From Sipunculus nudus (Eukaryota > Annelida > Sipuncula > Golfingiida > Sipunculidae), in the NCBI GenBank assembly GCA_026874595.1, contig CM049319.1:14165601-14229600 (forward strand): a DNA stretch of 64,000 bases, read 5' to 3'. Below, piece after piece: positions 1-11,352 of this stretch (position 1 is the first letter of the stretch; each line of letters begins with the position of its first letter). A program made the position numbers and the translations under genes. A model generated the notes under the pieces. It was not told the DNA's origin. It worked only from the letters and a program-made list of their open reading frames with translations, and did not search any database.

Positions 1-1339
1 TGACATTAACTATGTAACAAGCTTTGGTAGCGCGTGAAGGAAGTGTCCACTGTCTTTTTGAGCAAATATTTAAAAAAAGATGTCCTGTAATTTTTTTTAT
101 AAAAATAACACCAAAATATAGCAAAACTATAACAAATTATATTTGATTATAACAGATATATAAAAATTGTTTGCCTTGAGGTTATCCATACATGAAATTC
201 GATTATTGAATTATTTTTGGTCATTAAAGTTGACTTTGTCTGTGACTATAGAACAAAACTTAAAATAGTAAAACGGCACAAAAACAGAATTAATTTGCAC
301 ATTTCCTCTTAAAATTGTACAAATAGGCGTCAAATGTACGTTCAAATATATCCTGAGGCCAGTAACAGCCAAAAAGAAAATAATAAGGAACGCGAACATA
401 TATTGCTTCTGGTTTTGAGATTTGTTGGCCTACCCTGCGTATATTTACTGCGCACGAGTAGAAATATAACTGTGATTACCATGTGAGTGAAAATAATCAT
501 ATTTTATTTTTTTTTATATTAATGAAACTTAAGATGGGAAAACTGTAGAAATCAAATATGGATTAACCATGCACAAAAACTATATTTTTACTTTTCATTC
601 AAATTGGATCTCGATATCTGAGCAAACACACTACCTGCTATTGGCGCGCCCTCTCTTCGTTATCCTTTTTCACTGTACTCGTCCTCTCTTTCTTTTGGCG
701 TATACAGGTAAAAGCACTACTTAAAATCAGCAGGCGAAGAGAACGTATAAAGGCAATATTCAATAGCATTTCATTATTATTTGAAAATTCTTCTTCTTTA
801 CTTAATGAACGAAAGCAAAGTGTTATGATACATCAACAATGAATGCCTGAAAAATCGCTAAAACAGCTCTGATATCGATGTGATAGGAAAACAACAAGCA
901 CAGAGTTGCACAACCCTGGATATACTCATCAAAGACGTTTCACAGAAACCAGATCGTGCGATATTTAATCAGAAACCTTGACGTTATCACTGTTGCTAAG
1001 TTATGATTGAGTCCTTCAGTGGACTTGTGTCACTCGGTCATATTGTGCAAGACAAAAATGAGCAAAAAAAAGCATTATGATTGAATTACAAGATGTCGTA
1101 AAGTACTCAGACCTTGCAAGCTGACCCGACTTTATCAGTCTGATCAAAGATCGGAATTTTTCCCTGTCAGATATAAAAGACTACCGTGATGTCAGAGAGA
1201 CACAACATGAAATGTTGGAAACTCTCGAAAATGAACAAAACAGTTTCTTTTTTTTTTTTACACTGCCGTTTCACTTACATGTTAGTTAATCAGACCAATA
1301 ATTTGTTTCCCGCAATTTATAATAACATTAACCGGCATG
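1..1339. other. AT-rich non-coding DNA
   Basis: No gene, RNA or recognisable repeat seen. Confidence 0.6.
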
Positions 1340-1585
1340 GTTGTAAATCTTTCTGCATGTTTATTGAATTTATGACCGCATATGTCTTCGGGTTATGTGT
1401 TTGACAACCAAATCGTGCGAGAAATGACGACGGTTAATACAGATATGGGCTTTACGCTGTTTGTAGATTTGCATATATTATTTTATGCTAACTCCTCACT
1501 CGTAGCATATTGTAATTATTAACGGAAGTGTGCAAGGATATGACAGGATGGATGACCATTGCCGTGCAGTTTTCTGTATATCTGG
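1340..1585 (+). repeat. Dispersed repeat B, copy 1
   Basis: Matches 42978-43215 in order: CATGTTTATTGAATTT, ATGTCTTC, TTGACAAC, TCGTGC, GAAATGACG, ACTCCTCA, then TGACCATTGC and GCAGTTTT. Diverged with small indels, which fits an old interspersed element. Confidence 0.7.
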
Positions 1586-3422
1586 CGTCACAGCCTATCA
1601 GTAACATGCTAATAACAAACCAACGGAGTCGTACAGTGTATTCTGATAAATGTATTGATGCACTGCATGCTGACGTGATTAAATTAGTTTGATCCCGTGG
1701 ACCACAGACAGATTAGCAAGCTCTCTCTCTGTCTGTCATTTAGGGCCTCTGTACTTGTTTACCCGAGTGTCTATCGGCATCTCTTCTAGCCATGACAACA
1801 TGACACCAAGGCCTTCTAAAATAACTGATAGGGCCTATGAATCGCGATGCAAGTTATAACAGAAAACCCATTCTAAGGGTTGGAATAAAATATTTGCTCT
1901 GCGGTATTAAATGACATCAGAGGCTTATATGATCGTGTTATATTTCTGAATAATGTTGATAAATTAATTACATTAGTTAACTTCTTTCTTCTCTATGGCA
2001 CCGATTCACACAAAGTTATCAAGCCATCATGACGGAGACAGAGACAAACTTTCCGAGTAAAACCAGCCTCATCATTAATAACTGTTGCATGAATATACAA
2101 AAAATAAAAAAAATCAACCGTGAATGTAATATTTGTTATTTTCCGAACAGAATTACGTAACTTTATGTCTTACTTCGGAAAAAGTTCGACAAGCAGATAA
2201 AAATGAAAAAAATACTGTTAGAAATGGCGTGCACTTCTCGATATCCTACAATTTATGCGAACCGAATAGCTTGTACTGCCACCACAACGTCTTTAGTTGA
2301 TTCAGATTCGACGTTTGGGTGGCAGGCTGCCTTGCGTCTCTTCGAGGATATACTGGTAATCCAACGGTCCATGTTTACGCAGTTATAAAGTGAAATGTGA
2401 AGTTGTAATTCTGGATATGTGCGGTCCAAAAAAGTAACTTGTTCTGGTCATAGACGGAAACTCCATTCTGTTGCCTTGTCATTAATTTTGAATTAGTTTT
2501 ATTTTCTAATTAGGAAGTATGATAGATATAACTAGTAATTAGTAGTTTATTTCTAATGATAAAAATCCGGTTTTTTATAGATATATCACGGGTGGCTCGG
2601 TAGCTGTCCTTGAGCTGTTCAGTGAATGGAAACTCTTGTTTATCAAATCAAGAGGAGTAAAATAATTATTTGTAGGGCCAAGCGAGATGAGTGGCATCAT
2701 GAGTTCGGATTTGATATAATAACGCCACTCAAATTGTTGCCTTAAATAAACATCACGTAAAAGAGAGAGAAAGTTATTTCCGTCTAAAGGTCTATTAACA
2801 TCAATATTTATTCATAATTTAAACATTGGAAACTCCTTTGAAAAGAAATAACCCTGGATGTAACTATTTTACCATCTGAGGTGTAAGATTAACATTTTGA
2901 TACATTCTCTTATACTGTCGTTGGATATCAAATTAAAGAATATAACAATAAAGTTATGATACATGTGAATATACATGTATAATTCTCTCTCTCGTTTTGT
3001 CTACAATGAATGAAATGAGTTTCACATTCACCAGTCGAAGTCCGGCAGTCGGCAGTCCGGCAGAAGTGAAAAAAAAATTATAAATTTGATTCATGGCGTT
3101 TTTTTAGTATACATAAAGTTATGAAAGTACTAGTTCATACAAGAAACTTAACATTTAATCAGGCTTGCTACAATTTAATTGGCACGAACGCCTTATATAC
3201 TGGAAAGAAACAAACGGAGTATACAGACATATTTTATACCTACATGAATATTACCTTGAAAGTTTCTCAAAATGCAGGGTTACTTGTATTCTGCAGAATA
3301 TAATCTGGGCCAGAGTATTTGGTTGTCATTACTTGGATCCCAACAGCATGAAAATTTCAGCACTGCTATCTGTGTGTGTGTGCAAAATATGTATCTCCCT
3401 GTACCTTCCATGCCCTCTCTCT
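1586..3422. other. Non-coding DNA
   Basis: Reading frames are short and low-quality. Small GTCGGCAGTCCGGCAG iteration at 3044-3064. Nothing else supported. Confidence 0.55.
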
Positions 3423-3598
3423 CTCTCGCTCTCTCTTTCTTTGTGTCTGTCTAGTTATGGTCTTGGATCCCTTTTTGTCTCTCTCTGGTTTGCCATTGTC
3501 TATCCGTCTATCGCTGTCTCTTCGTTTGTCTGTCTGCTTTGCTCTCCGTCTATTTCTCCCTCTTTCTGTCTCTGTTGTTGTCTGTCATTGTCTGTCAG

Positions 3599-3639
<41 letters not shown>

Positions 3640-3797
3640 GTGTCTGTCTAGTTATGGTCTTGGATCCCTTTTTGTCTCTCTCTGGTTTGCCATTGTCTAT
3701 CCGTCTATCACTGTCTCTTCGTTTGTCTGTCTGCTTTGCTCTCCGTCTATTTCTCCCTCTTTTTGTCTCTGTTGTTGTCTGTTATTGTCTCGAATTA
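3423..3797 (+). repeat. 197-bp tandem duplication in CT-rich DNA
   Basis: The segment beginning GTGTCTGTCTAGTTATGG at 3443 recurs at 3640 almost unchanged for about 150 bp; the copies are separated by a (CT)n run. Only a few substitutions separate them, so the duplication is recent. The 230-codon frame across it is a Leu/Ser/Cys-rich translation of low-complexity DNA and is not taken as a gene. Confidence 0.92.
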
Positions 3798-6218
3798 AAA
3801 GTAAAATGTGCCATTTCCAATTGGCTTCATGAAAGTATTTCTCATTATCCTTTTTAAAGTCTTTTATATCGTAAAATATTGTTTTAAGTCAAATAGGAGT
3901 TTCCTAAGCATACAAAATCGTTTAATAATACCTTATACCAGACCAGAATTAGTGTTTGATGACAGACTGCTTGTTTGGTATGCTGATTGCCTGAAAGAAA
4001 AGCGGATGTCACCTGCAAGGCCGGTCATATTATCCGAGTAAACACTATTAATGAAACCCATACCATGTGGTATTTGTCAGTTGGTATATGAAAATTTTCC
4101 TTCCCCATCGTTGTCAATATTTTTTAGGGATCTACAGTAGTTAATTTCAAAGCCTTGTTCAGTATGCACTTTTACATTCTTCATTATTTAATAAAATTTA
4201 ATCATGTTATTTATATAACCGTAAAGATTGCCCTAGTCCGTCAGGTGGTCTTTGATCCAGTTACCATAAACATTTATATCACAGAGTTCCAGGTCACATC
4301 TTGGCGTTTCGTTCACTGAGCAATATATTTTCCTACCATAAATAACCCTGGCGAGGAATGATTAATTTCGTGTGCAGAGGAAACTTAGTAATATCTTCCA
4401 GGCTGTTTGAGTCAAGCGCTGGGTAAATAAGACAGCCGCTGGACTGGAAGACGGGGAAGGGAAGTTGAAGTGTCCATAAACCTGACATGTTGTTTGATAT
4501 TTCCCAATCTTGGAATAATCCGAGGCTGAACCATGAGTTTACTTTCATAAAATAGTTTAATAACCACTTGGGTAAGATGTCCATGACAAAAGAAGTTAAG
4601 AGATAGAAGGTTTATTTTAATTCCCGTTTGATGCGAGAGTTGGGCGATATTTGAAATGCATGCTGGGATACCGGTGACAAGACTTTAAGAGTGGCGGCCA
4701 TTAATGTAAAATTGTCCCAATTCAAGCTGTCAGTGTCCCGTTCTGTGTGTAGGCGAATACTCGAGCTAGAAGAAATTACAAGTGGTAAATCAAAAAGGGG
4801 ACTGTTATACATACAGCGCTGTCATCTGAAACGAGCCGTTCCCAAAGTCGGTTCTTTCAGAACCTCCCTGGTCCATATTCCGGCTACTAGCGCGTATGGT
4901 CATTATTAAGCCTGACCGCACCGAATTAACTTTGGTGTGGTGGTCTTCTTGTTATAGCACCAGGTTAACCTGAGAGAACTGAAATGACATTGTATCATTA
5001 TCTGATTTACTGAAGAGCTGCTTCATGTGACCTACATTCTATATGTTGCACCTATTTAAACTTTATTACAAAGGTCGGTCACAATAGGACACTTTCATTT
5101 TCGGATAGACCTCCGAAATTTAGTCTCATATATATTTTAAACAGGAGACATGCGTGAAATTAATGAATGTCTATAAGTTATTGGAAACAGTTAAATTTGA
5201 TTTAAGTTTGAAATATATGAATGGTATGATATGTGAATTATGATATATTATACAACTAAAACCGGTTAAGAATAAACTTATACTGGAAAACTATACTTAA
5301 CTGTAATGTATTTGAAATGATTGTTTTATGGTTCCTTAATTTCCCATTGCATTTGTTATTTGTTATGATTATTGCTTGATATCTGAACGACCAACTATAC
5401 ATCTATCTCTGTCTCTCTGTGACGGTCACACACCCTCACGCTCGCACACATAGACCGCGAGAAGGGAGGAGAGTTAATGTAACCTCGATAATTTCGGGCC
5501 GCTCTTTATGAAACACATGTTTAATCACTGAGGTAATTCACCTGAAGAACTCCACATTGCACGGGCTTTGGCGTGGTGAAAGTCCTAAGCTCTCCTTTTG
5601 TAGGGCTAACACAATCAATATTAGAGAGAGGCAAATTAATCCGCTTAACTGCCGATCTGCTGCTATTAATCCTCAAAGCGCGTAGCAGGTGAAACCGATT
5701 TTTTTCAGATTTCAGACGTTTTGCACTGATGATTAATTTTCCACTTCTCGCTTTAAACTTTTTAAACACTTTTCAAGGTGTTATTAACGTTTAGGGAACT
5801 GGGATAAAGCAGTGACTGGTAATATCTGGCCTATAAATTTTTATATCTGATGGATTTTATTAATTAACCAATAAGATGGAACAAAAAAAATAATATTCCA
5901 TGAATTTTGTATTATTCTTGAGCTAAAAATTTCAGAATATAAAATATATATATTAAATATATAAAATATATTTAACCCATAACTTAAGTGTTCTTTTGAA
6001 ATTTTATTGATAAATTGAAATATTAATTCAGGAGATTTATAAAATGTGTTATTATATGTCGTAAATACACACAAGCAAAGTGAATAGCAATGTAAATAAC
6101 AGAGACCTTTCCCCTTTATTTATACGATAATAAGATCGTGTGGACATTTTATGTGAACAATTGACACGATGCATTGGTAGAAGGACAGGGAACCAAGCTA
6201 GCTTGAAACGAGTTTATA

Positions 6219-6220
<2 letters not shown>
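3798..6220. other. Non-coding DNA
   Basis: Frames of 60-83 codons on both strands (for example minus 4333-4584 and 5521-5769) show no family motif and overlap each other antisense; not called. No RNA gene seen. Confidence 0.5.
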
Positions 6221-6299
<79 letters not shown>

Positions 6300-6322
6300 A
6301 AGAGAGAGAGAGAAAGAGAGAG
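6221..6322 (+). repeat. Compound microsatellite (AT)n (GATA)n (GA)n
   Basis: Uninterrupted AT to 6269, GATA to about 6286, then interrupted GA. Confidence 0.95.
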
Positions 6323-6684
6323 AATTGTTTTATCCTGTAGCTGAATAACAGCAGTACATGGCAACTCTGTTTTGGCGATTTCGCCAGAGCATTTGACCCC
6401 GTGCACGATTTACTCTTTTTAGCAGTCCTGTGAGCTTATGCGATGGTGTGGCGTCGTCCTTCGTCTGAACGTCAACCCATATTATTTTGAAAACGGCAGG
6501 AGTTGTCATCACCAAATATTAAAATCTAAAAAAACTCTATCGGAATTTGTTTTTTTTTTGGCTAACTGCATTTTCTTAGATTTTATAAGGAACAATCTTA
6601 AAAACCTTTATCAAAATTTCTTCTCCAAAACTGTTCAGCCAAATTGTCTAATATTTCACAGAAAAAAATCCAAGAAACAATCTC

Positions 6685-7200
6685 TCTCAAGTTTGTTCGA
6701 ATGGTTCCAGTTCGGTGACTTTTGTCCGAGTTACGGGAAGTTGAACTCCGTCATCTGTCCAAAAATCTGTCATCCTAAGTAGTGCTTTCTGAATTTCGTT
6801 CAAATGGTCTCAGTTCAGTGACTTTCGGCTGAGTTATGGGAAGCTGAATTTAGTCATATGGCCTGACAGCTCTTTTAAGCTCAGTGGCTAAAAAGATGAT
6901 CTTCTTCATTAAAAACCACTGGGCCAAATTCTTTAATCTCACACATTAATTATCCTCAGATGTTGATAATTCAAGTATGTTCAAATGGTTTTGGTTCAGG
7001 AAGCTGAACTTAGCCACTTTGCCGTATCTTCCTATATGAGTTATAAATCTGCAAAATGTTTTTCGACTGACGCCACTGAATCCAATTTGTTTCATATTTT
7101 ACAAGAATAGTCCTCACAATAATTCTTATAATATTTGTCTTTAATGGTTCCACATCACTGATTTTTGGCTGAATTATGGAGATTGAATTGAGTCATTTTA
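6685..7200 (+). repeat. Degenerate repeat array, about four copies
   Basis: GTTCAAATGGTTCCAGTTCAGTGACTTT-like openings followed by GAGTTATGGGAAGCTGAA and AGTCAT occur at about 6688, 6795, 6975 and 7138, with spacing of 107-180 bp. Between them are blocks such as CCACTGGGCCAAATTC followed by a run on hearing TTTCACA-like words. It looks like an old tandemly reiterated interspersed repeat with no coding frame. Confidence 0.7.
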
Positions 7201-7289
7201 CCATATATGTTAGCTGTGTGAAGCAATTACATTTAGCATGGCACCACTTTATCAGCATCTATTACATCATGCCATTAGACATTTAGATT

Positions 7290-7600
7290 TCAGGTTAAAT
7301 AGCATGGCACACTGCAAGTTATTACAGATTTGGCAACAGGTCAAAGGTCAGCCTGGATCTATTTATAGGTTTGGCAGACTGGCAACTGAATCTAATTAGG
7401 CAACAGGTAAAAGTTCACACAATGAAGCCAGGTATAGGTCAAGTGTTCACTCAGAGCAGTAGCTGCATTCTATTTGTAGCTTTGTCACACTGCCCACTTG
7501 ATCAGGGCAACTGCCTTTCTCACCTAAGCCTGGTCAGTTTAGTGCATCAAACTCAAGGGAATTTTAATGTATTGGCCTGATATTTTGACCTGTCTATGCA
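7290..7600 (+). repeat. Degenerate short repeats upstream of the 127-bp array
   Basis: GGCAACAGGTCAAAGGTCA and GGCAACAGGTAAAAGTTCA recur about 75 bp apart, followed by AGGTCAAGTGTTCACT. Possibly the decayed beginning of the neighbouring array. Confidence 0.45.
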
Positions 7601-7613
7601 TCTTTGATGGCGT

Positions 7614-7885
7614 TTTCGTTCACAAGACAGGTGTCGCAACCTACAATGACTTTGCACAGTGTATGTGCCTGCTTATTTCTCCAGAGGAATCTGATATATC
7701 AGCCTGAAATTGGGCATATTTATACATATTGTAAAGGTTTGTTATATACAAGACTTGTGGCACCACCTATAATAGATTTTGCACAGTGTATGTCCCTGCC
7801 TATTTTTCAGGAGGGGATATCAGCCTGAAATTGGACATATGTATACAGCTCTGATACCTTCGTCATATATAAGACATGTAGGCCT
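7614..7885 (+). repeat. 127-bp tandem repeat, about 2.2 copies
   Basis: TTTGCACAGTGTATGT at 7651 recurs at 7778, with the following ATATCAGCCTGAAATTGG in both copies, and ATATAAGACATGTAGG at about 7866 begins a third partial copy. Confidence 0.85.
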
Positions 7886-8658
7886 ACTTGAAAAGTAATG
7901 GCCAGCATTGAAGCATTATACCTGGTGTATAAACCATTGCACAGGTTTGCATTAGGCCTGTAGGCCTTTTTGAAAATTAGTATAACACCGGATATACCCC
8001 TCAGTGTCTAATTCTTAAAAAAAAACTGTAAATTACTTGTGTGAATGATTGCAACTATGACGCATATTTGGTGAAATATTATTGACTGTTTTTATCTATT
8101 ATATGAGATAATGAAGTATAAGGACATATTTTCTGTAAAATAGTAGTAAGGGACAACGCACCGGGTATATGTATTTAAATGACATTGACTCACTGACGGA
8201 CACATCTGGTAACACACGTGAAAATAACAAATATAAAATAATAAACATTATAATTTGTTCTGCTGCTCCGCTGCTCCTGTTTCCCTATTATCTCAAGATA
8301 ATATTTTGTAACATGCGCAAAGGCTTGTCTCGTTTTGTCCAAACGACAGTTCAACATGGCTACTCAATCAGAATAAAAGTAATACCCTCTGAAGAAAGAA
8401 AAATGAATGTTAACTAAAATATGAAAATAAAAAGGCATTAAATTATATTTCGACACTGTATTGACTGCAAAGCATTGATCGGTAAACAGATATGACACAA
8501 AATGGTATTACCATTGTATTTGCACGTGACGCATTTTAAGCATCAATTTTTACAACACACACACGAAATTCCTATAGCAAATCTCTCCTGTTAAAATAAT
8601 ATTTGTAAAATAATATATAAATCAAGGCATATTTTATTTCGACTTTGCTTTGACGGTC

Positions 8659-8708
<50 letters not shown>

Positions 8709-10057
8709 CATGTAGGATAGGATTACATAGGATCTTCATCGGAATAAATATGGAAACATCGGGAAATATCGAAAAATATCGTGATAAAACGATGAAGTCC
8801 CGATGTAAACCGATGTGTACAAAAAGACCATCAATCTTTCGATGTAGAACTTTTAATGTTATCGTCATGCTATCCCCGATTATCCCGATATCATCCGATT
8901 TTACCCTGATGTAAACATGGATATGTTAAGTATGTTGAAAAATTTCCCGACAGGATCGGTAAAGATTAAGTTAGAATATAGGATCTAATATGAATAAGAA
9001 GATGGAGTGATTTGAATTGAGTTTTTTCCATCTTAATTGTTTTTTTATTTCTACCTGAAGGAAATTGTGTCCGTTTTTGTGAACGTTCAGCATTACAAAT
9101 TTTGCCCCTGATATTAGCCAAAAAAATAACAAATTAGTGTTAAAAAATGGAAATTACTTGAAAAAAAATTAAAACCCTGTTGGGCATTTAGTGATGTGTT
9201 ACCTTACTCCTGCATAAACACAGACTATGCTGAATGACTCGGCACGAACGATAAAACTATATAGACTGGCTCCCGGACATGCACGGCAAGAGACAGCGTA
9301 GCGGATTCAGAAAAATAGACATGCCCTCTACAACAAAAAAGTCCGAGTTCCCGCAGATCAAAATGCCTCAAGTTATCCGTGAACTTGGCCATCAGGCACT
9401 GGTAAGTCGGCTCGGGGAGATTTTCGTTTCCAGCACTTAATTGACATTGCTTCATGCGTTATCATGCTGTGGTATTGTTAATTTTTTCGCAGAATACCAA
9501 TGTGCGATAAAAACACACTGTCCTTCTCAGGTAATTACGCATAGACTAAACACGTGATCGTCAAGCTCGTGACAACTTAAATCGTACTTGTTCTTTAACT
9601 AATCTTAGTGTAGGCTCATGATAATGACGGCGCTGTTTTTATTGAATGATGAAACTATAAGGGGGTGAAGGCGGGGGTGGGGTGCGTGTATGGGGCATGA
9701 GGTATAACCCTTTACATTCTGATCAAATTGAGATTTTGGACACATATCATAACAATTTGTGTTTAAACTGGGAATAATATCTTTGCTCAGTTTTCCGAGA
9801 ATTTTTACAAACTTTTACCACAAAGACTTTTTCTTTAGGATAATATGAATCTCAAAAATTGAAATAAATAAGCGATATGTCATTCGTATTAAGGTAATAT
9901 TACCCCCTGAAAGTAAAACAAATCCTGAAACTGTTATTAAATATATAATAAGTATGCTGTATTCTCATGAGGAAAGGAGAATTTTCAGATTAAAACCCTG
10001 AATATAATATATTGGAGTTTATCTCTTAAATTTTATCGAGGTTGAACTATTCGTCTG
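7886..10057. other. Non-coding DNA with an ATCGGG/CGATG-rich patch
   Basis: Around 8735-8900 short words such as CGATGTAAACCGATG, CCCGAT and ATCGGG recur irregularly on both strands, so the segment may be a decayed inverted-repeat element. A G-rich patch lies at 9660-9690. No gene. Confidence 0.5.
8662..8708 (+). repeat. (AAT)n microsatellite
   Basis: About 15 perfect trinucleotides. Confidence 0.95.
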
Positions 10058-10290
10058 TGAGGACCGAACCTTAGATCTTCATATCCAAGACTTAAATAAC
10101 CCTAATTTATAGGTTCTTTTAATCACTGTCCTGCGTTTAAAATTGTATAGTAATATTATTCAACATAACTTGGGTAACAGTACCTCTGTATCTTGTACAA
10201 CCGTGGACCTTCAGACCCAAGACTAAACTAACCCCAATTTATAGGTCACGTTTTATCATTGTGCTGCATGCAAAACTGTACAGTTAATGT
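10058..10290 (+). repeat. Two-copy tandem repeat, period about 133 bp
   Basis: GATCTTCATATCCAAGACTT...AATTTATAGGT at 10073 matches GACCTTCAGACCCAAGACTA...AATTTATAGGT at 10206, continuing through the TGCAAAACTGTACAGT-type end. Moderately diverged. Confidence 0.8.
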
Positions 10291-10370
10291 GTTACGGAAC
10301 CTAATATTAACAGATCACGCAGTCGTGACGAACATACATTTTGTAATGGAGATAAAAAAAAATCAGATTC

Positions 10371-10946
10371 TGTAACACTAGGCAACGTGACATGTCTAGG
10401 GGAATGAATAAAGAAGTCAGTGGTTTTTTGTTAACAAATAATTATAATTTATTCTTAAAACAATCCTAACATTACAATACACTAAATCAATACAATTACA
10501 CAGTACAACAACAGTATAACAGCAAATCAATATAATCGCACAGCATAATAAACAAAGTGCACAGTACTTGGATACCACCACTGTCACAGCGACAAGTCCT
10601 TTAAAATGTATAAACCGGATGACAGTTCACACAAATCTTATCAGAGAATAACAGTCCAATGTAATCACAAAATCATTCTACTGTAATCGAAAGTGAAATC
10701 CTGGCAGTGATCCGAAAGGCAAACTGAAGACCATATAAAAGCCTTCCAAATTTAGAAGAAAAGCTGTAACTGCCGCAATTGTAGGAAAAGGTCCACTATT
10801 CTGTGTCCGCTGGAATATTCTCTCACCTCTCTCCTCCGGCTCTAAAACACAGCCCCTATTTATAGCTGCTCATTTCAAGCCGAGAACTCTCCATTTCCCG
10901 AACAATCTAAAGAACAATACACAATACACAGTACACACGCGTTACA
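10371..10946 (-). mobile_element. LTR-like segment (possible solo LTR)
   Basis: Bounded by TGTAAC and GTTACA, so the minus strand reads TGTAACGCG...GTGTTACA, like an LTR's TG...CA ends. On that strand TATAAATAGGGG lies at about 10856-10865 and AATAAA near 10452, an order expected for U3-R-U5. No identical 5-bp flanks are visible and there is no internal retroelement region beside it, so it could instead be another promoter-bearing repeat. Confidence 0.4.
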
Positions 10947-11190
10947 GGAAACATCTAGAACAAGAATGCTGTGTTTCTATACATGTCAGGGTTCACACGT
11001 GAGCCGGCCCGGCTCGGCCAGGAGATGCTGTCATGGCAACGGGCTATGCGTGCTACCAAATGCCAACAACACATGGAACATCCCTGCACACAGACATCTG
11101 TAACAAATGTTATTTGAGAAAATGTTGTAAAAGACTGCGAATGTACAATTTTACATACAAATGTTTTAATTTTTTGTCCTTTAGCAATCG

Positions 11191-11233
11191 TGCCCATTGG
11201 CGTCAATTTTTCTTCAAGGGTGGGGGGATGACT
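11191..11233 (-). repeat. Dispersed motif D, copy 1
   Basis: The minus strand reads GTCATCCCCCCACCCTTGAA then GAAAAATTGACGCCAATG; the same word occurs at 19427 and 26121. Confidence 0.7.
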
Positions 11234-11298
11234 TTGTATATTTATATATACACACACATACATATACCTTTTCCAGCGTCTCTGAGTGACATATTCAA

Positions 11299-11300
<2 letters not shown>

Positions 11301-11343
<43 letters not shown>

Positions 11344-11352
11344 ATATTATAT
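11301..11352 (+). repeat. (TA)n microsatellite
   Basis: TA run with two interruptions. Confidence 0.95.

Noticed and set aside
3165-3857. 230-codon plus-strand frame
   Set aside because: Leu/Ser/Cys-rich translation of CT microsatellite and a recent 197-bp duplication.
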